This document shows, piece by piece, positions 47,815 through 55,417 of a stretch of 64,000 bases of DNA. The translations under genes and the position numbers were made by a program. The notes beneath the pieces were generated by a model. It was not told the DNA's origin, did not search any database, and saw nothing but the letters and a program-made list of their open reading frames with translations. The stretch covers positions 154,382 to 218,381 of IMG/VR virus record IMGVR_UViG_3300031344_000002; one strand, given 5' to 3'. The stretch comes from a virus. The number at the start of each line of letters is the position of its first letter. The stretch's first letter is position 1.

Positions 47815-48251
47815 GATTTTGATTTTTCAATTAGACTTTTTACCCAATTCATATAGTCTTTAAACTCTTTATCTGAATAATGCCATACCATTTCAATATA
47901 AAGTCCTGACACTATTCCTTTATATCCAAATTCGGCAGTCATAACTTCTTCCATTCCACATTCAGCAATTTCAGTAAGTCGTTTTCTAGTTCTTTCTTTT
48001 AATTCAGGCTTTCTATATTCGTAAAAATGATTGCTATCAATATCAAAGCTAAAGCAACTACAATTTAATTTTCGTTTCCACGTAATTCTATAGTCTTGAT
48101 ATTCATATTTAATACCATCACCCCTTTGAATATAATAGCAATCATTTTTTTCATCATATCTTCCAAGTAAAATGGTTGTAAAATCTTTTACTTTAAAAAG
48201 ATATATATTATCTAAATTGCCATTGCTATCAATATCTAATAAATTTTCCAT
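47811..48251 (-). CDS. Hypothetical protein, 146 aa
   Basis: MENLLDIDSNGNLDNIYLFKVKDFTTILLGRYDEKNDCYYIQRGDGIKYEYQDYRI. The ATG at 48251 is preferred over one at 48281, which lies inside the upstream gene. It overlaps the DUF262 gene by four bases, so the two may act together. Confidence 0.8.
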   Translation of the reverse strand: MENLLDIDSNGNLDNIYLFKVKDFTTILLGRYDEKNDCYYIQRGDGIKYEYQDYRITWKRKLNCSCFSFDIDSNHFYEYRKPELKERTRKRLTEIAECGMEEVMTAEFGYKGIVSGLYIEMVWHYSDKEFKDYMNWVKSLIEKSKS

Positions 48252-48264
48252 AATTTTAATTAAA

Positions 48265-48474
48265 TTAATTGTTTCCTTCAATAATACCTAACCATTTTTG
48301 AATTATTTCGTCTTGAATATCTCCATCAATATTTTCCCATTCTTGTCTTAAACCTCGTCTATCCGATAAATCACTAATAATATCATAGACTTTAGCTATA
48401 TTACCTTTTGCTCGTTTTCCATCTAAAACTTGCTTGTAATATGCTTTGTAATGTTTTGAAGTAGGATTTAACAT
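48265..48474 (-). CDS. Conserved small phage protein, 69 aa
   Basis: MLNPTSKHYKAYYKQVLDGKRAKGNIAKVYDIISDLSDRRGLRQEWENIDGDIQDEIIQKW: basic N-terminus, helical, with an R-x-x-L-R-Q-E-W-E-x-I-D block that recurs in phages. First gene after a phage-type promoter. Confidence 0.8.
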   Translation of the reverse strand: MLNPTSKHYKAYYKQVLDGKRAKGNIAKVYDIISDLSDRRGLRQEWENIDGDIQDEIIQKWLGIIEGNN

Positions 48475-48495
48475 GGTTTTTATTTTTTATTAATT

Positions 48496-48522
48496 ATACG
48501 AAAATAAAATCAAAATGTTACA
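48496..48522 (-). promoter_or_regulatory. Phage-type promoter element
   Basis: Minus strand: TGTAACA, 13 bases, TTCGTAT(AAT); 22 bases before the start at 48474 and overlapping the end of the upstream gene by none. Confidence 0.75.
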
Positions 48523-48523
48523 A

Positions 48524-48811
48524 TCAGCTAATTCCTATTTGATTTTTTTCTTTTTTAGTCATTTTATCATATTCTGCAAGCGAATAATAATGATTACAAT
48601 GATGACATTCAATACCTTTATTTTCACATTCCCTATGCCAAAAAGAATGACAATTTTTTGTTGTATATGATTTTTCATATCTTTCTTTATGTTCAGAAAG
48701 ACTAATTAGATAATGAGTTTTTATAAATTCTTCAACCGAAATTTTATCTTCTTTGGCAAGTTTGATAATTTTATTTAAATGCTTTTTATAATAATCTTCA
48801 AAAGTTTTCAT
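48524..48811 (-). CDS. Small zinc-finger-like protein, 95 aa
   Basis: MKTFEDYYKKHLNKIIKLAKEDKISVEEFIKTHYLIS, then CHSFWHRECENKGIECHHCNHYYSL: four Cys and several His make a zinc-binding end. Confidence 0.78.
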   Translation of the reverse strand: MKTFEDYYKKHLNKIIKLAKEDKISVEEFIKTHYLISLSEHKERYEKSYTTKNCHSFWHRECENKGIECHHCNHYYSLAEYDKMTKKEKNQIGIS

Positions 48812-48814
48812 ATT

Positions 48815-48988
48815 TTAAGAACAATGAATTAAAACCATTAAATTATAATCATCTTGAAGCATAGCACCAATCATTGCAGTCGCCTTTGCTTGTTTATTGG
48901 TCAATATTCCATCAACAAGTTTTTCTTTTTCATTTGATGTTAATTGGTCTTTTCTTTTAACTAATTTTTCAATTTGTTTTGTTGTCAT
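48815..48988 (-). CDS. Small helical protein, 57 aa
   Basis: MTTKQIEKLVKRKDQLTSNEKEKLVDGILTNKQAKATAMIGAMLQDDYNLMVLIHCS: charged helices, one gap of one base to the next upstream gene. Confidence 0.65.
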   Translation of the reverse strand: MTTKQIEKLVKRKDQLTSNEKEKLVDGILTNKQAKATAMIGAMLQDDYNLMVLIHCS

Positions 48989-48989
48989 A

Positions 48990-50066
48990 TTATTTAAATA
49001 ATTTCATTAATTCGTCAATATTTTTTCTAGTTAGTTTTTGATTTTGATATTCTGAAATTACAATTTGTTCATTGGAAATAATAATATTACCATTATATTC
49101 TTTATTCAAATTCATTAATTGAATCATGGCTTTAAAATCTCCTAATGAAAATTCTTTACAACCAATTTTTACTCTATCATTTTCTTTATCATATATTGCT
49201 TTATATCCTTCAATAATAATTTCTGGTTCTTTTACGATTTCCGCCCATTTACCATTTAAATATATTGCAGGATTAGAACAAGAATCTTCCCATTCACTTT
49301 GTGGTACTTTCGTTCTTAAGACATTTTTAGAATAATAATAATCATAATAATCAAAATCACTATATTCTCCAATGGTATTAATAAAATCATGCCCATCAAT
49401 GTTTTTAAATCTAGTTCCTACTTTAAATCCTTTGTGCTTTGCTACAATAATTAGAAATTCTTCTACTTGTTTAGGTGTTGCTTTAACTATAGAACCAAAA
49501 TAATCATCATTTTCTAAAACATGGTCATATTGGTCATCTATAACATCACCATCTTTTATTTGATATAATTCAGAATAATGATAGTGATTATTTTCAAATT
49601 TTTTGAATTTAAACAAGACTTTATTAACATTATCACCTTTCCAACTACAGTATAACCATTCTCCGAGTTGATATTGATGTGCTGTTTCACTTTTTTTATT
49701 AATTTTGTAATCAAATTCGTTTAATTTTTTAAGAAGTTCGACTTTTAAATTTTCAAATTCTTGTTTAATGTTATTGTTTTTCATATCAATTTTATTAGTT
49801 TTTATGACAATATTTCTCGATTCTTCTTTTAAAAATTCATTAAATGATAAAATAATACAACGAGTATAATCAGTTATATCATAACTACGAGAAAATCTAT
49901 CGGAATATTCGACATAAATATCTCTATCATCACACCAATATTCTTCCAATAAATTGGTGGGTTTATCGCCACTGTACCATTTCCAACCTTTCTTTTCAAA
50001 TATTTCCAAAACTTTATTAAATTCTTCTCGTGTTTTACAACATATTACTTTTCTTTTATTTTCCAT
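48990..50066 (-). CDS. Modular protein related to 25949-27079, 358 aa
   Basis: The N-terminal part (MENKRKVICCKTREEFNKVLEIFEKKGWKWYSG) and the C-terminal part (IIIEGYKAIYDKENDRVKIGCKEFSLGDFKAMIQLMNLNKEYNG...RKNIDELMKLFK) each match a part of the plus-strand protein at 25949-27079. Between them are two barrel-like stretches (YQLGEWLYCSWKGD, KGFKVGTRFKNIDGHDF). Function unknown. Confidence 0.8.
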   Translation of the reverse strand: MENKRKVICCKTREEFNKVLEIFEKKGWKWYSGDKPTNLLEEYWCDDRDIYVEYSDRFSRSYDITDYTRCIILSFNEFLKEESRNIVIKTNKIDMKNNNIKQEFENLKVELLKKLNEFDYKINKKSETAHQYQLGEWLYCSWKGDNVNKVLFKFKKFENNHYHYSELYQIKDGDVIDDQYDHVLENDDYFGSIVKATPKQVEEFLIIVAKHKGFKVGTRFKNIDGHDFINTIGEYSDFDYYDYYYSKNVLRTKVPQSEWEDSCSNPAIYLNGKWAEIVKEPEIIIEGYKAIYDKENDRVKIGCKEFSLGDFKAMIQLMNLNKEYNGNIIISNEQIVISEYQNQKLTRKNIDELMKLFK

Positions 50067-50090
50067 GACGTTATTTATTGTTGTTAATTA

Positions 50091-50117
50091 ATACGAATAT
50101 TAATTAAATTTGTTACA
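50091..50117 (-). promoter_or_regulatory. Phage-type promoter element
   Basis: Minus strand: TGTAACA, 13 bases, TTCGTAT, 25 bases before the start at 50066. Confidence 0.75.
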
Positions 50118-50118
50118 C

Positions 50119-50454
50119 TTAATTGCTTATTTTTTCTTTAATCTTTATTTCTTTACCATCTAGTTTTTCAATAGCAATATTTTTTAATAGTTCATCATGA
50201 CAATTATTATATTCTAAAGGACGAAATCGTTCACTTTTAAAAGAATAATGTGTTGGTGGTGAAATATTGGAAAAACAAAATCTACAAATAGCAATATCGC
50301 TTGTAAATTTTTTACTGATTGAATAAAATATAAGTCCGGTTACACCACAACTGGAACAAGCATACATTTCATCAATAACATATATTTCATTTAATTTTAA
50401 TTCCGGTACACCTGAATTATCAATACATACAACTTTTTGCCCAATTTTAAACAT
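50119..50454 (-). CDS. Conserved phage protein with zinc site, 111 aa
   Basis: MFKIGQKVVCIDNSGVPELKLNEIYVIDEMYACSSCGVTGLIFYSISK, then CRFCFSNI and FKSERFRPLEYNN. The opening F-K-I-G-Q-K-V-V-C-I and the ending E-R-F-R-P-L are a conserved SH3-like phage family; CSSC and CRFC add a zinc site. Confidence 0.82.
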   Translation of the reverse strand: MFKIGQKVVCIDNSGVPELKLNEIYVIDEMYACSSCGVTGLIFYSISKKFTSDIAICRFCFSNISPPTHYSFKSERFRPLEYNNCHDELLKNIAIEKLDGKEIKIKEKISN

Positions 50455-50499
50455 AACTATTTATTTTTTTATTAATATTAAAATCTAAAAAATAGATTA

Positions 50500-50507
50500 C
50501 AAAGATA
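50500..50507 (-). promoter_or_regulatory. Host-type -7 box TATCTTTG
   Basis: CAAAGATA on the plus strand is TATCTTTG on the minus strand. A possible -33 TTGG lies about 20 bases further upstream, inside the GGDEF gene. It would drive the gene at 50119-50454. Confidence 0.5.
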
Positions 50508-50512
50508 ATGCA

Positions 50513-50935
50513 TTATTTATCACTTTTCCAAAATAATTTAGATTTAAGCATATTCATATCTGCAATATTTATTGCTTCTGTTATGTTATTATTTATATAA
50601 GCTACTCCAACACATACTTTTTCATTAAGACAAATCATATTAAATTCATTCGAAAAGAGTATAAATTCATCACCAGCATATCTTACAAAAATATCATTTT
50701 CTCCTAATTGAACTGAATTAACAATATTTTTTATATATTCATCACCAGCAGTATGACCGTTCTCATTTATTTTACGTAAATCATTAATATCTATGAAATA
50801 GACATAATTGGTTTTAATTTGGTCAATATTTTTATATAACCAATTTCTATTTAATAAACCAGTTAAAGAATCGTGATACGCTAAGTATTTTAATTCTCTA
50901 TATTCTTTTACTATTTTTCTAATTCTGGAAAACAT
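50513..50935 (-). CDS. GGDEF-domain protein (diguanylate cyclase-like)
   Basis: A 140-residue GGDEF domain with a short helical lead. LAYHDSLTGLLNRNWL is the family opening, YFIDINDLRKINENGHTAGDEYI the metal- and nucleotide-binding strand and helix, and VRYAGDEFILF (residues 85-94) the signature loop. The first Gly is Ala; AGDEF variants of this family are known to be active. C-di-GMP (or a related cyclic dinucleotide) is the likely product. The domain is slightly shorter than usual after the signature. The short N-terminal helix is where a sensor or dimerisation segment normally sits. Overlaps the gene upstream by 25 bases, so it is in one operon with the radical SAM gene. Confidence 0.82.
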   Translation of the reverse strand: MFSRIRKIVKEYRELKYLAYHDSLTGLLNRNWLYKNIDQIKTNYVYFIDINDLRKINENGHTAGDEYIKNIVNSVQLGENDIFVRYAGDEFILFSNEFNMICLNEKVCVGVAYINNNITEAINIADMNMLKSKLFWKSDK

Positions 50936-51201
50936 AATTTAAATTCTTTAATTGTTAAATGAGTCCACCAATTATTAATATTATCATTATTAAACATCAC
51001 TGCAATATGGTTTACTTTTGGTCGGCATGGTATATTATCCGCTTTACACCAACCAATAGCATATTTTCTTATAATATTTTTATTTAAAACAATTAATTCA
51101 GTTCTGTGTGGTATTCTTAAATTATTAATAATACTTCCACTTCTCCAAGTCAACCAATCAAAAGATTGCTCATTAAAATGTTCAATATAAATATTATTCA
51201 T
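50911..51201 (-). CDS. Hypothetical protein between GGDEF and radical SAM genes, 96 aa
   Basis: MNNIYIEHFNEQSFDWLTWRSGSIINNLRIPHRTELIVLNKNIIRKYAIGWCKADNIPCRPKVNHIAVMF. The ATG at 51201 overlaps the radical SAM gene by eight bases, and the 3' end overlaps the GGDEF gene. Cys and His are present, but no family is recognised. The overlaps suggest translation coupling of all three. Confidence 0.72.
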   Translation of the reverse strand: MNNIYIEHFNEQSFDWLTWRSGSIINNLRIPHRTELIVLNKNIIRKYAIGWCKADNIPCRPKVNHIAVMFNNDNINNWWTHLTIKEFKLCFPELEK

Positions 51202-52180
51202 GTAATTCACGATATTTATTATTATGTGAAATGCAAACATCAAGGCAATTTTTACGGCATATATCATCTTTATAGCAATCATGGTTTTTAAACCATTCTA
51301 AGCGTTCTAGTCTCATATTTTCTGAAATCCTACCGATTGGCTCACCCTTTTCTCTCATGTAAATAACACAAGGAAAATGATAATCTCCGGCAATAACAGA
51401 ATCATCTAAAACTATTGCACATTTATTATAATCACTTTCACACATTCCTCTCACATTTTTGCCATTAGCAAAATTATTTATTCTATATTTCAAAATAGGA
51501 TGCGCATTAATTATTCCTTCTTCAACTTCATTAAGTCTTGGTATTGGTATATTCCACTGAGCAGCAGAAATAATACGAATATCTGCCACACCCAATTTAT
51601 GGGCAAATCTTATCGTTTCAATAGTTTTATCAATATTTTCTGGAGTTAATACAACACCAACAGTAACATAAGTTAATTTGGATATTGCTTTAATATTATC
51701 AACTACTTTAAACCAAGAATCCTTAATACCACCAGCCATTTTATCGCCATCATCAGCACAACAAGCATCTAATGATATTGAGAAATCATTACAACCAGCA
51801 TTAATAAGTGCCATATATAATTCAATTTTATTTGAACCATTAGTTGATATTGCAATTCTATTTATACCTTTATATTTAGCATAAGTAATTATTTCCACAA
51901 TATTTTTATGTAATGTTGGTTCACCGCCAGAAAATCTTATATTTTCTAATGGAATATCTTTACACCACAAATCAATATTATGTTTAATTTCTTCTAATGA
52001 AAGTTCTTTAATTTTTCTCTGTCCATATATTTCAGCTTTTAAACCTCTACAATAATTACAACGAAAATTACAATATTCGGTTATAATCATTTCACATCTT
52101 TTCATTTGAGATGTTATTGATACATTTCTCACTCTTTCATCAGATAATGTATAAAACCCAATTTCTTTTAAATTCATCAT
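51194..52180 (-). CDS. Radical SAM enzyme with SPASM-like Cys tail
   Basis: A 328-residue radical SAM protein. CNFRCNYC (about 37-44) binds the 4Fe-4S cluster that cleaves S-adenosylmethionine, and RFSGGEPTLH is the SAM-binding GGE motif. Later come ISTNGSNKIELY, FSISLDA and VGVVLTPENI strands typical of the TIM barrel. The C-terminal DDICRKNCLDVCISHNNKYRE has the Cys pattern of SPASM/twitch domains that hold an extra cluster. Such enzymes modify peptides, nucleotides or RNA; the substrate is not readable. The next genes downstream are the 96-residue protein and the GGDEF protein. Confidence 0.87.
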   Translation of the reverse strand: MMNLKEIGFYTLSDERVRNVSITSQMKRCEMIITEYCNFRCNYCRGLKAEIYGQRKIKELSLEEIKHNIDLWCKDIPLENIRFSGGEPTLHKNIVEIITYAKYKGINRIAISTNGSNKIELYMALINAGCNDFSISLDACCADDGDKMAGGIKDSWFKVVDNIKAISKLTYVTVGVVLTPENIDKTIETIRFAHKLGVADIRIISAAQWNIPIPRLNEVEEGIINAHPILKYRINNFANGKNVRGMCESDYNKCAIVLDDSVIAGDYHFPCVIYMREKGEPIGRISENMRLERLEWFKNHDCYKDDICRKNCLDVCISHNNKYRELHE

Positions 52181-52485
52181 AATATATTTAAAGTTTCAAT
52201 AATTCCTTCAGTTAAAGCTGATTCAAAAGTATAATGTAAACCAACTTTATCATCTAATTCTGGGTATTCAATTACACCCCAGATGTACCCATTACCTATC
52301 TTTTCGTTTGTAGTGTACATACAATTAAGATGAATATTTTTATCATTCCTTAACCAACGTTTAATGAACGATAATGCCAGTAAATTTAAATCATCGTCAT
52401 TACAAAAATCAAATACAGGTAATTTCATTCCCTTGCTAGAAGCAAGATTGAGTAAATCATGAGAAAGTTTAATAAGATTTTCCAT
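52177..52485 (-). CDS. Divergent fifth member of the REVHDIH paralog family, 102 aa
   Basis: MENLIKLSHDLLNLASSKGMKLPVFDFC, then LALSFIKRWLRNDKNIHLNCMYTTNE, and TFESALTEGIIETLNIL. The layout is that of the four tandem genes at 41667-43179 (helix, L-x-x-(K/R)-W-L-R-x-x-x-N-I-H, E-x-A-L-x-x-G-I-x-x-x-L-x-x-L). It overlaps the radical SAM gene by four bases. Confidence 0.78.
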   Translation of the reverse strand: MENLIKLSHDLLNLASSKGMKLPVFDFCNDDDLNLLALSFIKRWLRNDKNIHLNCMYTTNEKIGNGYIWGVIEYPELDDKVGLHYTFESALTEGIIETLNIL

Positions 52486-52512
52486 GTGTAATGATTATAT
52501 GTTTTAATTATA

Positions 52513-52539
52513 ATACGAAAATTATTAAATTTTGTTGCA
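52513..52539 (-). promoter_or_regulatory. Phage-type promoter element
   Basis: Minus strand: TGCAACA, 13 bases, TTCGTAT, 28 bases before the start at 52485. It drives the radical SAM/GGDEF operon. Confidence 0.7.
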
Positions 52540-52589
52540 AATATATAAAAATAATTTAAATAATAGTGGTTAAATCTAAATATTTATAT

Positions 52590-52597
52590 TATATTTG
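52590..52597 (+). promoter_or_regulatory. Host-type -7 box TATATTTG
   Basis: TATATTTGCAG 19 bases before the ATG at 52616. No good -33 TTG, but the box and position match the other host-type promoters. It is divergent from the minus-strand promoter at 52513-52539. Confidence 0.5.
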
Positions 52598-52615
52598 CAG
52601 AAGAAAATAAAAACT

Positions 52616-52795
52616 ATGAAAACGAATAACGAAATTGTTACTATTAAACTAAATGATACGGTAAAAACAAAACATGGTATTGGTCTTGTTGTAGATGTTA
52701 TAGAATGGAACGATGGTATTACAAATCATATTGAATATGATGTTGAAACTCAGATTGGTAGTTATAGATTAATGAGAAGCGAAATTGAAAAATAA
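52616..52795 (+). CDS. Small protein, 59 aa
   Basis: MKTNNEIVTIKLNDTVKTKHGIGLVVDVIEWNDGITNHIEYDVETQIGSYRLMRSEIEK: small barrel-type domain. First gene of the plus-strand island at 52.6-55.3 kb. Confidence 0.75.
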   Translation: MKTNNEIVTIKLNDTVKTKHGIGLVVDVIEWNDGITNHIEYDVETQIGSYRLMRSEIEK

Positions 52796-52817
52796 ATTAA
52801 AATAATAAAATTAAATT

Positions 52818-52874
52818 ATGGAAAATGAAACAAAAACTAACATACCTGATGGGTTTGAATTTGTTAACCCATGA
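52818..52874 (+). pseudogene. Relic of the CRISPR-leader gene (MEN...PDGFEF)
   Basis: MENETKTNIPDGFEFVNP-stop repeats the first 15 residues of the gene at 367-780 (MENKEIKINVPDGFEI) and, at DNA level, keeps ATGGAAAATGAAACAAA... and CATACCTGATGGGTTTGAA. The rest of that gene is gone, and the stop is followed after three bases by a decayed CRISPR repeat. Confidence 0.7.
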
Positions 52875-52877
52875 CCC

Positions 52878-52957
52878 TGTGGAAACTAATCTAAATTTGA
52901 AGTGTTTAATACCACAAATTTGTTCGGTTATACTTCCTAAATCCGTGGAACTAAAAT
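52878..52957 (+). CRISPR. Decayed CRISPR array: one full degenerate and one truncated repeat
   Basis: 52878-52913 matches the 36-base repeat of the array at 726-959 at 30 of 36 positions (TGTGGAAACT...AGTGTTTAATACC). The next repeat would begin after a 30-base spacer at 52944, and CGTGGAACTAAAAT is found exactly there, a repeat start with an internal deletion. The 36/30 periodicity is therefore kept. Probably no longer active; it shows that the array and leader were duplicated or acquired twice. Confidence 0.7.
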
Positions 52958-52976
52958 AATTAAAAATAAATTATAT

Positions 52977-53264
52977 ATGGAAAAAGAAGATTTAATACTA
53001 TGTGAATGTGGTTCTCCTGAACATCAAATTATTATTCAAAAGGACGAAGAATTTAAAGACAGAATGATTTATTTGCAAATTCATTTAAGAACTTACAACA
53101 ATTTCTTTAAAAGAATTTGGATTGCAACTAAATACATCTTTGGTTATAAGTGTAGATATGGAAATTGGGATGAATTTATTCTCACAACAAATAATTATCA
53201 ACCAATGAAAAATGCTATTGAATTTTTAGAAAACGATATAAACAAAAATGAAAACGATATTTAA
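52977..53264 (+). CDS. Conserved Bacteroidetes-phage protein, 95 aa
   Basis: MEKEDLILCECGSPEHQIIIQKDEEFKDRMIYLQIHLRTYNNFFKRIWIATKYIFGYKCRYGNWDEFILTTNN. The blocks C-x-C-x-S-x-E-H-Q, Y-L-Q-I-H-L and K-Y-I-F-G-Y-K-C-R-Y-G-x-x-D-E are a family I know from many Bacteroidetes phages; function unknown. Confidence 0.87.
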   Translation: MEKEDLILCECGSPEHQIIIQKDEEFKDRMIYLQIHLRTYNNFFKRIWIATKYIFGYKCRYGNWDEFILTTNNYQPMKNAIEFLENDINKNENDI

Positions 53265-53460
53265 AACAATCATAAAAAATGCACTATTAATAATTATGGC
53301 TATCGTAACAACAATAGGACTGTTATCAACAGGATATTTTTTAATTTTTATTGAGTGTAAAATATATACCCTAATAAGTTTTATTATTACTTGTGCTGCC
53401 ATATCAGTAATGGAATACATTAATTTCGATAATAAAGAAAAAATCTTTAAAAAATTTTAA
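53248..53460 (+). CDS. Two-helix membrane protein, 70 aa
   Basis: NALLIIMAIVTTIGLLSTGYFLIF and YTLISFIITCAAISVMEYI are membrane helices; the tail NFDNKEKIFKKF is charged. Overlaps the upstream gene by 17 bases. Confidence 0.65.
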   Translation: MKTIFKTIIKNALLIIMAIVTTIGLLSTGYFLIFIECKIYTLISFIITCAAISVMEYINFDNKEKIFKKF

Positions 53461-53463
53461 ATT

Positions 53464-53919
53464 ATGAAAGCAGAAGATATATTAAAAATTGACTGGAAAA
53501 CCACATCGTTAATAGCTATTGATGAATGTAGAATGGGATGTGATGGAAGACCAACATTAACCATTGGTCGTTCTTATCATCCAACTCATTATAATACAAG
53601 CTGGATAAGAATTTTTGATGATTATAATGAAGAACATCATTTCGAATATGATACACTTCAAAATTATTTTAAAATTGTGGCTAATGAAAATTTAGAAAAC
53701 ATATGTACGGCAAGTAAAATTAATGTATTAGAAAACCTAAAATGTGCTGTAGGATTTGATGCAAACAATACTTATCCCGCATTATTTCAACACTTAGGTT
53801 ATAGAAAATTAATTGCCGAACAACTATTAAGAGGTGGTGAAACAAATAAAATGAAAGAACTTGAAGAATTGTATGAACAAGTCAATATTAAAATAAAATT
53901 AATACTAGGACTACTATAA
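53464..53919 (+). CDS. Hypothetical protein, 151 aa
   Basis: MKAEDILKIDWKTTSLIAIDECRMGCDGRPTLTIGRSYHPTHYNTSWIRIFDDYNEEHHFEYD: Cys, His and acidic residues in the first half; the last third is helical (NKMKELEELYEQVNIKIKLI). No family recognised. Confidence 0.82.
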   Translation: MKAEDILKIDWKTTSLIAIDECRMGCDGRPTLTIGRSYHPTHYNTSWIRIFDDYNEEHHFEYDTLQNYFKIVANENLENICTASKINVLENLKCAVGFDANNTYPALFQHLGYRKLIAEQLLRGGETNKMKELEELYEQVNIKIKLILGLL

Positions 53920-53920
53920 T

Positions 53921-54265
53921 ATGAATGTTGATAAAGTAAATATAAAAGATTGCCATCAGAATGCTTGCGCAAATTTCTTAATTGAAGAACATACGATTGG
54001 TGATTTAAGAGATGAAGCAGATTTTGATAATGTAGTTTATCATGCAAAAAAATCATTAATGTTTGCAAAAGACTTAATATTAAATATTGATGGAACTAAT
54101 GAGGAAAAGGCAAAATTTATTGATGATGTAATTCTGGATTATGATAAGTTTAAAGTAAATGGGCAAAGTAAAGAAGAAGTTTGTCCTAACTGTGGTTCAA
54201 AATTAAAACCTTCAATGTATGCATATATAAACGTTCAGTGTACAAAATGCGATTATAAAAGATAA
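53921..54265 (+). CDS. Protein with C-terminal zinc ribbon, 114 aa
   Basis: The helical first 80 residues are followed by VCPNCGSKLKPSMYAYINVQCTKCDYKR, a complete zinc ribbon. Gene spacing on both sides is 1-4 bases. Confidence 0.8.
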   Translation: MNVDKVNIKDCHQNACANFLIEEHTIGDLRDEADFDNVVYHAKKSLMFAKDLILNIDGTNEEKAKFIDDVILDYDKFKVNGQSKEEVCPNCGSKLKPSMYAYINVQCTKCDYKR

Positions 54266-54269
54266 AATT

Positions 54270-54623
54270 ATGAAAGTAAATATAAATGAAATAATTGAAT
54301 GTGGTCATAAATTATATTATGACATCAATCCAAATAGTGAAATGGATGTGCCTTCTATGTTCTATGAACGATTAGAAAAAGAATGGGTAAAATGGAAAGA
54401 AAGTGGAAGCGAATTATCATTCTATGAATATTGTAAGCACAGCATATCTGATGTTGATGATTCATTACCTACTGATATTGAAATGGACGAACAAATTTTA
54501 AAAATAATGAATGAAAATTTGGTTGCTGGTACTGTTGCTGAAAATACAGAAGGAATTATTTGTAATAAATTTGCTACATCATTAAAAATTGTTCATTACA
54601 TAAAAGAATTAATGAAAAAATAA
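54270..54623 (+). CDS. Hypothetical acidic helical protein, 117 aa
   Basis: MKVNINEIIECGHKLYYDINPNSEMDVPSMFYERLEKEWVKWKESGSELSFYEYCKHSISDVDDSLP. Acidic and helical. Unknown. Confidence 0.8.
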   Translation: MKVNINEIIECGHKLYYDINPNSEMDVPSMFYERLEKEWVKWKESGSELSFYEYCKHSISDVDDSLPTDIEMDEQILKIMNENLVAGTVAENTEGIICNKFATSLKIVHYIKELMKK

Positions 54624-54713
54624 ATAATAATAATATGGATATTAAAGAACCAGATTTAACGGCTGGCGGTATGGCATAGTTATTTTTTCTATCACAAAAC
54701 TAAATTAAAAGAT

Positions 54714-55040
54714 ATGGCTTACGATATTTATGGACAAAACTTAGCGAGCGGACACTGTGAGGTACATCCGTGGGTTGCGGAAAGTTATCCGTGCAGTTTA
54801 TGTTATGCAGAAAGCAAACCTAAACACGACCCAAGACAAAAGGAGTATGAACGTGCGGAGGCAGAACACTACGCTGAAATGGAGCGAGCGCACTACGAAG
54901 AACTGGCAAGAAAAAATAATTTGCTATACCGCTTGTTATGCTATGTGGCACTTGCAGTAAGTAAATTAAACGAGCGAGTTCAAAAATATAAGGAAAAAAT
55001 GTTAAGCAGAACGGTTGGTAGATTAATTCATAAACAATGA
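54714..55040 (+). CDS. Zinc-binding phage protein of higher GC, 108 aa
   Basis: MAYDIYGQNLASGHCEVHPWVAESYPCSLCYAES: H-C...H and C-x-x-C give a zinc site; the rest is a charged helix (EYERAEAEHYAEMERAHYEELARKN) and a basic end. Its DNA is visibly richer in G and C than the neighbours, which suggests recent transfer. Upstream, 54651-54713 would extend the frame (HSYFFYHKTKLKD) behind a shifted MDIKEPDLTAGGM start at 54635, so the true N-terminus may be damaged. Confidence 0.78.
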   Translation: MAYDIYGQNLASGHCEVHPWVAESYPCSLCYAESKPKHDPRQKEYERAEAEHYAEMERAHYEELARKNNLLYRLLCYVALAVSKLNERVQKYKEKMLSRTVGRLIHKQ

Positions 55041-55339
55041 TAAAAGAAGAAAAATCAACACAAGAAATAACAATTCATCACAAATATTGTGATGATTGCG
55101 GAGTGGAAATAAAGCGTGGTATGGCTTGTTCTGCTGCAAAGTGTGAGATGTGTGGTAAGGACTTGTGTGATAAGTGTGTTGAACATGAAGATAATGGCTC
55201 TGGTGATTACAGAATCGTTTATTGTTCTAGGTGTTGGCGTATTGGTCTCGAATATTTTGAAAAAATAAAAATATATGTAGATGAAATAGAAAATTTAAAT
55301 ACTGAATGGTTAAGAAAATGCCTTGATAAACAAGTGTAA
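55037..55339 (+). CDS. Cys-rich zinc protein, 100 aa
   Basis: HHKYCDDCGVEIKRGMACSAAKCEMCGKDLCDKCVEHEDNGSGDYRIVYCSRCW: four C-x-x-C pairs as in a LIM- or RING-like double zinc finger. Starts by a four-base overlap with the upstream gene. Last gene of the plus-strand island. Confidence 0.82.
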   Translation: MIKEEKSTQEITIHHKYCDDCGVEIKRGMACSAAKCEMCGKDLCDKCVEHEDNGSGDYRIVYCSRCWRIGLEYFEKIKIYVDEIENLNTEWLRKCLDKQV

Positions 55340-55383
55340 TAAAGAAACTTTTCCTGATTGGAAAGCAAAAACAGAATGTTTAT

Positions 55384-55417
55384 AAAAAAACCCTACAGAG
55401 TCACAACTTCTGCAGGG
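55384..55417 (-). terminator. Intrinsic terminator of the minus-strand block
   Basis: CCCTACAGA (55391-55399) pairs with TCTGCAGGG (55409-55417, one G-U); on the minus strand seven T follow. It lies past the converging plus-strand gene end. Confidence 0.8.
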
